DNA of 64,000 bases from Pseudomonas fluorescens (GCF_902497785.1 NZ_CABVHK010000017.1:99798-163797), one strand, 5' to 3'. Shown: positions 6,910 to 15,890, counted from the first letter of the stretch. The notes: generated by a model from the sequence alone, not told the origin. Translations and numbers: made by a program.

Positions 6910-8244
6910 ATGATTCATATCCCGAAATCGGAATACAGCCGTCGCCGCAAGGCCCTGATGGCGCAGATGGAACCCAACAGCATCGCCATCCTGCCCGCCG
7001 CCGCAGTGGCCATCCGCAACCGCGATGTCGAGCACGTTTATCGTCAGGACAGCGACTTCCAGTACCTCAGCGGTTTTCCCGAGCCTCAAGCCGTCATCGT
7101 CTTGATGCCCGGCCGCGAGCACGGCGAATACGTACTGTTTTGCCGTGAGCGCAACGTCGAGCGAGAACTGTGGGACGGCCTGCGCGCAGGCCAGGAAGGC
7201 GCGATTCGCGACTTCGGTGCCGACGACGCGTTCCCCATCACCGACATCGACGACATCCTGCCGGGCCTGATCGAAGGGCGCGACCGGGTGTATTCGGCGA
7301 TGGGCAGCAATCCGGAATTCGACCGGCACCTGATGGACTGGATCAACATCATCCGCGCCAATACGCACCGCGGGGCCCAGCCGCCGAACGAATACGTTGC
7401 GCTGGATCATCTGCTGCACGACATGCGTCTGTATAAATCGACCGCAGAAGTGAAGGTGATGCGTGAAGCTGCGCGGATTTCCGCTCGGGCGCACATTCGG
7501 GCGATGCAGGCCAGCCGGGCCGGGCTGCACGAGTTCAGCCTCGAAGCCGAGCTCGACTACGAGTTTCGCAAGGGCGGGGCGAAGATGCCGGCGTACGGTT
7601 CGATCGTCGCCGCCGGACGCAACAGCTGCATCCTGCATTACCAGCAGAATGACGCTGTACTCAAGGACGGCGATCTGGTGCTGATCGACGCCGGTTGCGA
7701 GATCGACTGCTACGCCAGCGACATCACCCGCACCTGGCCGGTCAGCGGCAAGTATTCAGCGGAACAGAAGGCGATCTACGAGTTGGTGCTGGCTTCCCAG
7801 GAAGCCGCCTTTGCCGAAATCGCCCCGAACAAGCACTGGAATCAGGCGCACGAAGCTACGGTCCGGGTGATCACTGCCGGTCTGGTGAAGTTGGGCTTGT
7901 TGCAGGGCGACGTCGACGAGCTGATCGCCAGCGAAGCCTATAAAGCGTTTTACATGCACCGCGCCGGGCACTGGCTGGGCATGGATGTGCATGACGTCGG
8001 CGAGTACAAGGTCGGCGGCGAATGGCGTGTGCTGGAAGTGGGCATGGCGCTGACCGTGGAACCGGGCATTTACATTGCTGCAGACAACCAGAACGTAGCG
8101 AAAAAATGGCGCGGCATTGGCGTGCGCATCGAGGACGACGTAGTGGTGACCAAAACCGGCTGTGAAATCCTGACCAGTGGCGTGCCGAAAACGGTCGCCG
8201 AGATCGAGGCCCTGATGGCTGCTGCCCGGACCTGCGCGGCATGA
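6910..8244 (+). CDS. pepP: Xaa-Pro aminopeptidase P
   Basis: The 444-residue cytosolic metallopeptidase removes N-terminal residues that precede proline. It has an N-terminal creatinase-type domain (HIPKSEYSRRRKALMAQM) and a C-terminal pita-bread domain. Dinuclear metal ligands are visible: VLIDAGCEIDCYASDITRTW (two aspartates), HRAGHWLGMDVHDVG (histidine), LTVEPGIYI (glutamate) and GIGVRIEDDVVV (glutamate). Length matches E. coli PepP. Its stop overlaps the ubiH start in an ATGA, so the two are coupled as in other gammaproteobacteria. Confidence 0.96.
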   Translation: MIHIPKSEYSRRRKALMAQMEPNSIAILPAAAVAIRNRDVEHVYRQDSDFQYLSGFPEPQAVIVLMPGREHGEYVLFCRERNVERELWDGLRAGQEGAIRDFGADDAFPITDIDDILPGLIEGRDRVYSAMGSNPEFDRHLMDWINIIRANTHRGAQPPNEYVALDHLLHDMRLYKSTAEVKVMREAARISARAHIRAMQASRAGLHEFSLEAELDYEFRKGGAKMPAYGSIVAAGRNSCILHYQQNDAVLKDGDLVLIDAGCEIDCYASDITRTWPVSGKYSAEQKAIYELVLASQEAAFAEIAPNKHWNQAHEATVRVITAGLVKLGLLQGDVDELIASEAYKAFYMHRAGHWLGMDVHDVGEYKVGGEWRVLEVGMALTVEPGIYIAADNQNVAKKWRGIGVRIEDDVVVTKTGCEILTSGVPKTVAEIEALMAAARTCAA

Positions 8245-9428
8245 GTCGGGTCAATCTGGCAATCATCGGTGGGGGGCTGGTCGGCGCCAGCCTGGCGTTG
8301 GCGTTGCAGGCCGGGGCCAAGGCCCGCGGCTGGAAGATCGTGCTGATCGAACCCTTTGCGCCTGGGCATACTTATCAACCGAGCTACGACGCCCGTTCTT
8401 CGGCGCTGTCCTACGGTGCCAAACAGATTTACCAACGGTTGGGCGTGTGGCAGGAAATCTCCCGCCGTGCCGAGCCGATCAAGCAGATTCATGTCTCCGA
8501 CCGTGGCCGCTTTTCTACCGCGCGCCTGTCGGCGATGGAAGAGGGCGTGCCGGCGCTGGGTTACGTGGTGGAAAACGCCTGGCTCGGCCAAAGCCTCTGG
8601 CAAGGTCTGGACAAGGACGTGGTCACTTGGCGTTGCCCCGCTGAAGTCACGCGCATGGAGCCGCTGACCGATGGCTATCGGCTGACGCTCAATGACGAAA
8701 CCACCCTGGAATGCGACCTCGCGGTGCTGGCGGATGGCGGCCGTTCCGGGCTGCGCGAGCAACTGGGGATCGGCATCAAAAAACGTCCGTACAACCAGAG
8801 CGCGCTGATTGCCAACATCACCCCGAGCGAAGCGCACAACGGTGTGGCGTTCGAGCGCTTCACCGACGACGGTCCGATGGCGTTGCTGCCGTTGCCAGAC
8901 AACCGTTGCGCGCTGGTCTGGACGCGCCTGGGCATGGACGCGCAACGGCTTGCGGCCCTCGATGAACGCAGTTTTCTCAGCGAGTTGCAGGGCGTGTTCG
9001 GTTACCGTCTCGGCACTTTGAAACAGGTCGGCGCACGGCATCTTTATCCCCTGACGCTGATCGAGGCCGAAGAGCAGGTCCGTCCGTATCTGGCGATCCT
9101 CGGCAACGCCGCGCACAGCCTGCACCCGATTGCGGGCCAGGGCTTCAACCTGTCGCTGCGCGATGCACAGGCGTTGGCCGATGCGCTGTTGGCGAGCGAA
9201 ACATCACCGGGCGATTTTACGACGTTGCAGGCTTATCGCGAGCGTCAGCGGCTGGATCAGACCCTGACCGTGGGGTTCTCCGATCAGGTCACGCGATTGT
9301 TCGGCAGCACTCAACCGCTGGTCTCGCTGGGGCGCAACATTGGCCTGCTCGGACTCGATCTGCTGCCGCCGGCCAAGCGCTGGTTCGCCCGGCAGGCCAT
9401 GGGCCTGGGTACGCGTCCCGATGCTTAA
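8241..9428 (+). CDS. ubiH: 2-octaprenyl-6-methoxyphenol hydroxylase
   Basis: This 395-residue FAD monooxygenase hydroxylates the ubiquinone precursor ring in an aerobic step at the inner membrane. The N-terminal FAD fingerprint is LAIIGGGLVGASLALALQ, the middle motif is LAVLADGGRSGLREQLGI near residue 160, and the second FAD motif is LGNAAHSLHPIAGQGFNLSL around residue 285. It starts inside the pepP stop codon and runs 8 bases into the next gene, so it belongs to a tightly packed operon. The paralogue at 9910 probably catalyses a different ring hydroxylation. Confidence 0.93.
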   Translation: MSRVNLAIIGGGLVGASLALALQAGAKARGWKIVLIEPFAPGHTYQPSYDARSSALSYGAKQIYQRLGVWQEISRRAEPIKQIHVSDRGRFSTARLSAMEEGVPALGYVVENAWLGQSLWQGLDKDVVTWRCPAEVTRMEPLTDGYRLTLNDETTLECDLAVLADGGRSGLREQLGIGIKKRPYNQSALIANITPSEAHNGVAFERFTDDGPMALLPLPDNRCALVWTRLGMDAQRLAALDERSFLSELQGVFGYRLGTLKQVGARHLYPLTLIEAEEQVRPYLAILGNAAHSLHPIAGQGFNLSLRDAQALADALLASETSPGDFTTLQAYRERQRLDQTLTVGFSDQVTRLFGSTQPLVSLGRNIGLLGLDLLPPAKRWFARQAMGLGTRPDA

Positions 9429-9906
9429 GTGGCTGACGGACACCTTCGGCAAAGCTCGGTTGATGCGTTGGTTCATGACCTTCTACCCGCCGTACCTCGG
9501 CGCCGGGGTTCGCGTGCAGCACATCAGCGATGATTTCCGGGACGTCAAGGTGTCCATGGGATTGGGCTGGTACAACCGCAATTACGTTGGCACGCAATTC
9601 GGTGGCAGCCTGTATTCGATGGTTGACCCGTTCTACATGCTGATGCTGATGGAAAACCTCGGACGCCATTACATTGTCTGGGACAAAGCGGCGGACATCG
9701 ATTTCATCTCGCCGGGCAAAGGTCCGGTGTTTGCCAGTTTCAGGATCGACGAGACCTTGCTCGACGAGATCCGCCAGCAAACCGCGAACGGCGAAAAATA
9801 CCTGCCGCAATTGCAGGTCGATATCCACGACGGCGCCGGCACCCTGGTGGCGCGGGTGCAGAAAACCCTTTACGTGCGGCTCAAGCCGCAAGCGAGACAG
9901 GCTTAA
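9421..9906 (+). CDS. DUF4442 (hotdog/thioesterase-like) protein
   Basis: The product has 161 residues; the ATG at 9421 lies 8 bases inside the end of ubiH. It contains TFYPPYLGAGVRVQHISDDF, then VKVSMGLGWYNRNYVGTQFG and GSLYSMVDPFYMLMLMENLG, which fit the DUF4442 branch of the hotdog superfamily. Many members are acyl-CoA thioesterases. No substrate can be read from sequence. Its position between two ubiquinone hydroxylase genes, with overlap on one side and a 3-base gap on the other, means co-expression and perhaps a role in quinone or aromatic precursor metabolism. Confidence 0.82.
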   Translation: MLKWLTDTFGKARLMRWFMTFYPPYLGAGVRVQHISDDFRDVKVSMGLGWYNRNYVGTQFGGSLYSMVDPFYMLMLMENLGRHYIVWDKAADIDFISPGKGPVFASFRIDETLLDEIRQQTANGEKYLPQLQVDIHDGAGTLVARVQKTLYVRLKPQARQA

Positions 9907-9909
9907 AGC

Positions 9910-11133
9910 ATGGACATGCGCGCAGATCTGCTGATTGTCGGGGCCGGAATGGTCGGCAGCGCCCTGGCGCTGGCGTTACAGGCCAGCGGGTTGCAAGTGC
10001 TGTTGCTGGACGGCAGCCCCATGAGCGTCAAACCCTTCGACGGGCAAGCACCGTTCGAACCGCGAGTGAGCGCGTTATCGGCCGCCAGTCAGCGAATTCT
10101 CGAGCGCCTGGGTGTCTGGGACGGCATCGCCAGCCGGCGCTGCAGCCCCTACACCGACATGCACGTCTGGGACGGCAGCGGCACCGGGCAAATCCACTTT
10201 TCGGCCACCAGCGTGCACGCTGAAGTGCTCGGGCATATCGTCGAGAACCGTGTGGTTCAGGATGCCTTGCTCGACCGTTTGCACGACTGCGATCTGGGAA
10301 TGCTGGCCAATGCGCGCTTGGAGCAGATGCGTCGCTCCGGTGATGACTGGCTGCTGACCCTTGCCGATGGCCGCACGTTGCGTTCGCCCTTGGTGATTGC
10401 AGCGGATGGCGCCAACTCGGCGGTGCGACGCCTGACCGGGGTGGCCACGCGCGAGTGGGATTACATGCACCACGCAATCGTCACCAGTGTGCGCAGCACT
10501 CAATCGCACCAACTGACGGCGTGGCAGCGCTTTACCGATAACGGTCCGCTGGCCTTCCTGCCGCTGGAGCGCGACGGTCAGCAGGATTGGTGCTCGATTG
10601 TCTGGTCCACCACGCCGAGCGAAGCCGAACGCTTGATGGCGCTGGATGACGAGGGTTTCTGTCGCGAACTGGAGCGGGCCTTTGAAGGCCGGCTCGGCAG
10701 CGTGCTCAGCGCCGATCCGCGTTTGTGCGTGCCGCTGCGCCAGCGCCATGCCAAGCGTTATGTGGCCGAAGGCCTGGCGCTGATCGGCGACGCGGCCCAC
10801 ACCATTCACCCGTTGGCCGGGCAGGGCGTGAACCTTGGTTTCCTTGATGCTGCCGTGCTGGCGGAAGTGCTGCTGCAAGCGGTTGAACGCGGCGAGCGGC
10901 TGGCGGATGTGAAAGTGCTGAGCCGGTACGAGCGGCGGCGCATGCCGCACAACCTGGCGTTGATGGCGGCGATGGAAGGGTTTGAACGGCTGTTCCAGGC
11001 AGACCCGTTGCCGATGCGCTGGTTGCGCAATGCCGGGTTGAAGATGGTTGACCAGATGCCGGAAGCCAAGGCGCTGTTTGTGCGTGAGGCGTTGGGGTTG
11101 ATCGGGGATTTGCCGGCGCTGGCCAAGGCCTGA
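9910..11133 (+). CDS. ubiI: UbiH/UbiI-family FAD-dependent ubiquinone hydroxylase
   Basis: This 407-residue monooxygenase is paralogous to ubiH. FAD-binding motifs are LLIVGAGMVGSALALALQAS at the N-terminus, VIAADGANSAVRRLTG near residue 160 and LIGDAAHTIHPLAGQGVNL around residue 295. It is expected to hydroxylate the ring of a polyprenyl phenol during aerobic ubiquinone synthesis. UbiI (C5) is the favoured call because of its partnership with ubiH and pepP, but UbiF- or UbiM-type specificity cannot be excluded by eye. It ends the ygfB-pepP-ubiH operon, and a large repeat follows. Confidence 0.85.
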   Translation: MDMRADLLIVGAGMVGSALALALQASGLQVLLLDGSPMSVKPFDGQAPFEPRVSALSAASQRILERLGVWDGIASRRCSPYTDMHVWDGSGTGQIHFSATSVHAEVLGHIVENRVVQDALLDRLHDCDLGMLANARLEQMRRSGDDWLLTLADGRTLRSPLVIAADGANSAVRRLTGVATREWDYMHHAIVTSVRSTQSHQLTAWQRFTDNGPLAFLPLERDGQQDWCSIVWSTTPSEAERLMALDDEGFCRELERAFEGRLGSVLSADPRLCVPLRQRHAKRYVAEGLALIGDAAHTIHPLAGQGVNLGFLDAAVLAEVLLQAVERGERLADVKVLSRYERRRMPHNLALMAAMEGFERLFQADPLPMRWLRNAGLKMVDQMPEAKALFVREALGLIGDLPALAKA

Positions 11134-11145
11134 ATTGGGCGCGGG

Positions 11146-11281
11146 CCCTGTGGTGAGGGGATTTATCCCCGTTCGGCTGCGCAGCAGTCGCTTATCTCCC
11201 CACAGGTGTGCCTGAGTTTCCTCGACTGCGGTTATAGGGTCGCTTCGCAACCCAACGGGGATAAATCCCCTCGCCACAGGG
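11146..11281. repeat. Palindromic repeat, GGGGATTTATCCCC family
   Basis: CCCTGTGGTGAGGGGATTTATCCCC on the left is answered by GGGGATAAATCCCCTCGCCACAGGG on the right. The interior carries smaller complementary segments around GGCTGCGCAGCAG. This is a third dispersed repeat family, distinct from the two REPIN types in the window. Confidence 0.88.
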
Positions 11282-11345
11282 TCGGCTTCTCTGGCTGTGC
11301 AACATCTGGTAACTCCTCCGCGAACTGATCGATTGAGAAGCTAAA

Positions 11346-11360
11346 TGTGAGTCCTTATCA
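11346..11360 (+). promoter_or_regulatory. Possible Fur box
   Basis: TGTGAGTCCTTATCA matches the 7-1-7 Fur consensus TGATAATnATTATCA at 10 of 14 positions, with a strong right half. It lies about 34 bases before the iron-binding-protein start, the usual place for Fur repression. The left half is weak. Confidence 0.45.
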
Positions 11361-11393
11361 TTTGGCCTCACTTTTCAAATCGAGATCGCTCCC

Positions 11394-12398
11394 ATGTTGG
11401 CACCGAAGCGTCTACTGACTGCACTCGCCCTGACCCTGATCGGCAGCACTGTCGCCCAGGCCGCTGACGAGGTGGTGGTTTACTCCTCGCGTATCGACGA
11501 GCTGATCAAACCGGTCTTCGATGCCTACACCGCGAAAACCGGCGTGCAGGTGAAGTTCATCACCGACAAGGAAGCGCCCCTGATGCAGCGCATCAAGGCC
11601 GAAGGCGAGAACGCCACCGCCGACCTGCTGCTGACCGTCGATGCCGGCAACCTCTGGCAGGCCGAGCAAATGGGCATCCTGCAACCCTTCACTTCGAAAA
11701 CCATCGACGCCAACATCCCGCTGCAATACCGCGCGGCTTCCCACGCCTGGACCGGCCTGAGCCTGCGGGCGCGGACCATCGCTTACTCCACCACCCGGGT
11801 GAAGCCGGGCGAGTTGACCACTTATGAAGGGCTGGCCGACAAGAACTGGGAAGGCCGCCTGTGCCTGCGCACGGCCAAGAAGGTTTACAACCAGTCCTTG
11901 ACCGCCACCATGATCGAAGTCCACGGCGCCGACAAAACCGAGAAAATCCTCAAGGGCTGGGTCAATAACCTGTCCACCGACGTATTCTCCGATGACGTTG
12001 CGGTACTGGAAGCGATCAACGCCGGTCAGTGCGACGTCGGCATCGTCAATACTTACTACTATGGCCGTCTGCACAAGCAGAAGCCGGACCTGGCGGTGAA
12101 GTTGTTCTGGCCAAACCAGGCTGACCGTGGCGTGCACGTCAATCTGTCGGGCATCGGCCTGACCAAACACGCACCGCACCCGGAAGCGGCGAAGGCGTTG
12201 GTGGAGTGGATGACCACGCCTGAGGCGCAGAAAATCTTTGCCGACGTGAACCAGGAATTCCCGGCCAACCCGGCAGTCGCGCCATCTGCGGAAGTTGCCG
12301 CCTGGGGCAAGTTCGTCGCCGATACCTTGCCGGTGGAAGTCGCCGGCAAGCGCCAGGCTGAAGCGATTCGCATGATGGATCGTGCTGGCTGGAACTGA
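11394..12398 (+). CDS. Ferric iron ABC transporter, periplasmic binding protein
   Basis: The 334-residue protein has a signal peptide ending LIGSTVAQA and the FbpA/SfuA family pattern: EVVVYSSRIDELIKPVFDAY, then TGVQVKFITDKEAPLMQRI and EWMTTPEAQKIFADVNQEFP. The NTYYYGRLHKQKPD segment near residue 220 carries the paired tyrosines that coordinate Fe(III) in this family. It should capture ferric iron in the periplasm and pass it to the permease encoded next. A possible Fur site precedes the gene. A REPIN separates it from the permease. Confidence 0.93.
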   Translation: MLAPKRLLTALALTLIGSTVAQAADEVVVYSSRIDELIKPVFDAYTAKTGVQVKFITDKEAPLMQRIKAEGENATADLLLTVDAGNLWQAEQMGILQPFTSKTIDANIPLQYRAASHAWTGLSLRARTIAYSTTRVKPGELTTYEGLADKNWEGRLCLRTAKKVYNQSLTATMIEVHGADKTEKILKGWVNNLSTDVFSDDVAVLEAINAGQCDVGIVNTYYYGRLHKQKPDLAVKLFWPNQADRGVHVNLSGIGLTKHAPHPEAAKALVEWMTTPEAQKIFADVNQEFPANPAVAPSAEVAAWGKFVADTLPVEVAGKRQAEAIRMMDRAGWN

Positions 12399-12417
12399 GT
12401 CTGCTGTTTTAAAGAGC

Positions 12418-12495
12418 AAAAGATCGCAGCCTTCGGCAGCTCCTACAGGGTGTCCATCATCCCAACGTAGGAGCTGCCGCAGGCTGCGATCTTTT
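12418..12495. repeat. REPIN, GATCGCAGCC family
   Basis: Inverted AAAAGATCGCAGCCTTCGGC and GTAGGAGCTGCCGCAGGC units lie between the iron-binding protein and permease genes. Such hairpins can protect the 3' end of the upstream message and so raise binding protein over permease. Confidence 0.92.
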
Positions 12496-12533
12496 TGCGT
12501 TTAACGTACATTCGTTGATTTTGCGCAGAGAGC

Positions 12534-14156
12534 TTGTCCTTGGCCCACCCCGCCCAACGCCGCTGGTACCCCCTGGTCTTCGCCATCGCTGCGCTGGTCC
12601 TGCTGCCCCTCAGTGTTTTGCTGTTGTCATGGCAAACCATCGATCAGCAAATCTGGTCCCATCTCTGGGACACACAAATGCCACGGCTGCTGGGCAACAC
12701 GCTGACTCTGGTGCTTGGCGTCGGTGTCGGCGTCACGCTGTTGGGCGTCAGCCTTGCCTGGCTCACCAGCCTCTGCGAATTTCCCGGTCGACGCTGGCTG
12801 GACTGGGCGTTGATGTTGCCGTTCGCGATCCCCGCCTACGTACTGGCCTTCGTTTTCGTCGGGCTGCTGGATTTTGCCGGTCCCGTACAAACGTTGATGC
12901 GCGAATGGTTTGGCACGGGCTTGCGGCTACCGCGAGTGCGCTCGACCGGTGGCGTCATCCTCGTTCTGGTGCTGGTTTTTTATCCCTACGTTTACCTGTT
13001 GGCGCGCACGGCGTTTCTGGCGCAGGGCAAAGGCCTGATGGAAGCGGCGCGAGTCCTCGGCCAATCCCCTTGGCAGGCGTTCTGGCGAGTCGCTTTGCCG
13101 ATGGCACGTCCGGCCATTGGCGCGGGTGTAGCGCTCGCGCTGATGGAAACCCTGGCGGATTTCGGCGCGGTGTCGGTGTTCAACTTCGACACGTTCACCA
13201 CGGCCATCTACAAGACCTGGTACGGATTTTTCAGCCTCTCCACCGCTACGCAACTGGCTAGCCTGTTGTTGCTGGTGGTAATGCTGGTGCTGTACGGCGA
13301 GCGCCGTGCTCGCGGGGCGAACCGGGCGAGCAACGAACGACCACGGGTCAAGGCGCTGTACCACCTGCGCGGTTTCAAAGCGCTGGCGGCGACGAGTTGG
13401 TGTGGTCTGGTGTTCGCCTGCGCATTTGTCATTCCCATGCTGCAACTGGTGGTGTGGTTCTGGCAGCGTGGGCGCTTCGATCTGGATGAGCGTTACGCCG
13501 GGTTGATCGTTCACACCCTGTACCTGGGCAGCATGGCGGCGCTGATCACCGTCAGTGTTGCGCTGGTGCTGGTGTTTGCCCGGCGTCTGGCGCCGACCCG
13601 GGCGATCCGTTCCGGAGTCAGCCTGGCCAATCTCGGCTACGCCTTGCCGGGCTCGGTATTGGCGGTGTCGATCATGCTGGCGTTCAGCTATCTGGATCGA
13701 CAATGGGTCATCCCGATCTCGGGCTGGCTCGGCGGCGCCGGCAAACCCTTGCTGTTGGGCAGCCTGTCGGCCTTGTTGCTGGCGTATCTGGTGCGCTTCA
13801 TTGCGGTGGCTTACGGGCCGCTCGAAAGCAGCCTGGCGCGAATACGGCCCTCTTTGCCCGAAGCGGCACGTAGCCTTGGCGTCAGTGGGCCACGACTGTT
13901 TTTCAAAGTGTATCTGCCGTTGCTGTTGCCCGGGACGTTGAGCGCAGCGCTGCTGATATTTGTCGACGTGCTTAAGGAAATGCCCGCGACCCTGCTGATG
14001 CGCCCGTTTGGCTGGGACACGCTGGCCGTGCGCATCTTCGAAATGACCAGCGAAGGCGAGTGGGCGAGAGCATCGCTGCCGGCCCTGACCCTGGTTTTGG
14101 TCGGGCTGTTACCAGTCATCGGATTGATTCGACGTTCGGCGCATCGAAACACCTAG
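12534..14156 (+). CDS. Ferric iron ABC transporter permease, fused two-domain type
   Basis: This 540-residue inner-membrane protein carries two permease domains in tandem, as in FbpB/AfuB. Each has several hydrophobic helices and an EAA loop: LMEAARVLGQSPWQAFWRVA near residue 170 and SLPEAARSLGVSGPRLFFKV near residue 440. It should move Fe(III) delivered by the preceding binding protein. The start is a TTG at 12534; the next ATG would remove the first membrane segment. No ATP-binding subunit gene follows. The next gene is gcvT, so the ATPase must be encoded elsewhere. Confidence 0.92.
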   Translation: MSLAHPAQRRWYPLVFAIAALVLLPLSVLLLSWQTIDQQIWSHLWDTQMPRLLGNTLTLVLGVGVGVTLLGVSLAWLTSLCEFPGRRWLDWALMLPFAIPAYVLAFVFVGLLDFAGPVQTLMREWFGTGLRLPRVRSTGGVILVLVLVFYPYVYLLARTAFLAQGKGLMEAARVLGQSPWQAFWRVALPMARPAIGAGVALALMETLADFGAVSVFNFDTFTTAIYKTWYGFFSLSTATQLASLLLLVVMLVLYGERRARGANRASNERPRVKALYHLRGFKALAATSWCGLVFACAFVIPMLQLVVWFWQRGRFDLDERYAGLIVHTLYLGSMAALITVSVALVLVFARRLAPTRAIRSGVSLANLGYALPGSVLAVSIMLAFSYLDRQWVIPISGWLGGAGKPLLLGSLSALLLAYLVRFIAVAYGPLESSLARIRPSLPEAARSLGVSGPRLFFKVYLPLLLPGTLSAALLIFVDVLKEMPATLLMRPFGWDTLAVRIFEMTSEGEWARASLPALTLVLVGLLPVIGLIRRSAHRNT

Positions 14157-14237
14157 GTGTCAGTCCTACACCTTGCGGCTACAATGCGCGGCATTCGGTG
14201 CGGTCCGTCCTACAGACCTGGTCGCTTAAATCGGCTG

Positions 14238-14263
14238 AAAGCCTTTAATTCAAAGGCTTTTAC
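14238..14263 (+). terminator. Hairpin before gcvT: terminator or leader element
   Basis: AAAGCCTTT and AAAGGCTTT form a 9-bp stem with a 5-base loop, followed by only a short TTTTA tail. It may end the iron-permease transcript or act in the gcvT leader, which begins about 50 bases downstream. Confidence 0.5.
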
Positions 14264-14312
14264 CCCGTGCAGCACCGGCCCGCATCTTCGCCACGCCCGG
14301 AAGGAGAAACCC

Positions 14313-15395
14313 ATGGGACAGCGTACGCCTCTGTATGACCTTCATCTCGCCCTCGGCGCGAAGATGGTCGATTTTGGCGGTTGGGATATGCCTTTGCATT
14401 ACGGCTCGCAGGTTGAGGAGCACCATCAGGTGCGCCGAGATTGCGGGGTTTTTGATGTATCCCACATGACCGTGATCGATGTCGGCGGCCCCCAGGCCAA
14501 GGACTGGCTCCAGCATTTGCTGGCCAATGACGTCGAACGCCTGCACAGCCCTGGCCGTGCCTTGTACAGCACCATGCTCAATGAGCGCGGCGGCATCGTC
14601 GACGACATGATTGTCTATCGCCTCGATGAGGGTTATCGACTGGTGGTCAACGCCTCCACTCGCGACCAGGATCTGGCGTGGATGCAGGCACACCTTGATG
14701 GCTTCGAGGTTCAAATCCACGAGCGCTCGGAAATGGCGATGCTGGCCATCCAGGGCCCGCATGCCCGACACAAAATCTCCGAACTGGTCACCCAGTCTCG
14801 CGGCAACCTGATCCAGCTGCTCAAGCCGTTTGAAGGCCAGGCGGACGGTGACTGGTTTATCGCCCGCACTGGTTACACGGGCGAGGACGGTCTGGAAATC
14901 ATTCTGCCAGCCAATCAGGCCCCCGGGTTTTTCAACGATCTGGTCGGTGCCGGCATCTCGCCCATTGGGCTGGGTGCGCGGGATACGCTGCGGGTCGAAG
15001 CCGGCATGAACCTGTACGGCCAGGACATCCATCAAGACGTTTCGCCACTGGCCTCGAACATGGCCTGGAGCATTGCCTGGGAGCCGGCCACTCGTCAGTT
15101 CATCGGCCGCGCTGCCCTGGAAGCCGAGCGGGCTCAGGGCGTACAGCACAAACTGGTCGGCCTGGTCCTTGAAGAGCGTGGGGTTTTGCGCGCTCATCAA
15201 GTGGTCCGTATCGCCAATGTTGGCGAAGGAGAGATCACCAGTGGTAGTTTCTCTCCTACGCTTAGCAAGTCGATTGCACTGGCGCGCGTGCCGATGGCAA
15301 CTGCCGACCGCGCGGAAGTGGAAATCCGTGGCAAGTGGTACCCCGTCCGAGTGGTCAAACCGACCTTCGTACGCCACGGCAAAACCTTGATCTAA
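14313..15395 (+). CDS. gcvT: Glycine cleavage system T protein (aminomethyltransferase)
   Basis: The 360-residue T protein transfers the methylene carbon from the aminomethyl-lipoyl arm of GcvH to tetrahydrofolate, releasing ammonia. Visible motifs are MVDFGGWDMPLHYG near the N-terminus, CGVFDVSHMTVIDV, ARTGYTGEDGLEIILP around residue 190 and LGARDTLRVEAGMNLYGQDI. The ATG at 14313 follows AAGGAG with an 8-base spacer. An in-frame upstream extension to 14157 has no family sequence. It is the first gene of gcvT-gcvH-gcvP. Confidence 0.95.
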   Translation: MGQRTPLYDLHLALGAKMVDFGGWDMPLHYGSQVEEHHQVRRDCGVFDVSHMTVIDVGGPQAKDWLQHLLANDVERLHSPGRALYSTMLNERGGIVDDMIVYRLDEGYRLVVNASTRDQDLAWMQAHLDGFEVQIHERSEMAMLAIQGPHARHKISELVTQSRGNLIQLLKPFEGQADGDWFIARTGYTGEDGLEIILPANQAPGFFNDLVGAGISPIGLGARDTLRVEAGMNLYGQDIHQDVSPLASNMAWSIAWEPATRQFIGRAALEAERAQGVQHKLVGLVLEERGVLRAHQVVRIANVGEGEITSGSFSPTLSKSIALARVPMATADRAEVEIRGKWYPVRVVKPTFVRHGKTLI

Positions 15396-15445
15396 CCTTT
15401 TCTGGCGGGCAACGACCGCTGACAATTTCCTTGAGGACACAGAAC

Positions 15446-15829
15446 ATGAGCGATATCCCTGCCGACCTGCGTTTTGCCGAAAGTCACGAATGGGCCCGCC
15501 TGGAAGCCGATGGCACCGTCACCGTGGGCATCAGCGATCACGCTCAGGAAGCCTTGGGCGATGTGGTGTTTGTCGAGCTGACTGAGGTTGGAAAAGTCTT
15601 CGCAGCCGGTGATCAATCCGGTGTGGTGGAGTCGGTCAAAGCGGCGTCCGATATCTATTCCCCGGTGGCCGGTGAAGTGATTGTGATCAACGAGGAACTG
15701 AGCGCTAATCCGGAACTGCTCAACTCCGATCCGTACAGCGCCTGGATCTTCAAGCTCAAGCCAAGCAACACGGCTGATCTGGAAAAGCTGCTTGATGCGG
15801 CTGGCTACAAGGCCCATATCGGCGAGTAA
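15446..15829 (+). CDS. gcvH: Glycine cleavage system H protein
   Basis: The 127-residue lipoyl carrier shuttles the aminomethyl group between the P, T and L proteins. The lipoylated lysine is Lys65 in VVESVKAASDIYSPVAGEV. The N-terminus reads MSDIPADLRFAESHEWARLE, typical of the family. The ATG at 15446 has GAGGACAC upstream and was chosen over an in-frame extension to 15335. The gene lies 50 bases after gcvT, and a terminator-like hairpin plus a REPIN separate it from gcvP. Confidence 0.95.
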   Translation: MSDIPADLRFAESHEWARLEADGTVTVGISDHAQEALGDVVFVELTEVGKVFAAGDQSGVVESVKAASDIYSPVAGEVIVINEELSANPELLNSDPYSAWIFKLKPSNTADLEKLLDAAGYKAHIGE

Positions 15830-15845
15830 GCCTTGCGCGTCACCC

Positions 15846-15873
15846 AAAGCCCCGACCTGTCGGGGCTTTTTAT
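15846..15873 (+). terminator. Intrinsic terminator after gcvH
   Basis: AAGCCCCGACCTGTCGGGGCTTTTTA forms a GC-rich stem followed by T residues. It could partly uncouple gcvTH from gcvP. Confidence 0.8.
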
Positions 15874-15890
15874 TGCCCGCAGATTGCCCC

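Noticed and set aside
14157..14312. Glycine riboswitch before gcvT
   Set aside because: The conserved aptamer core was not found. Only a simple hairpin is visible.
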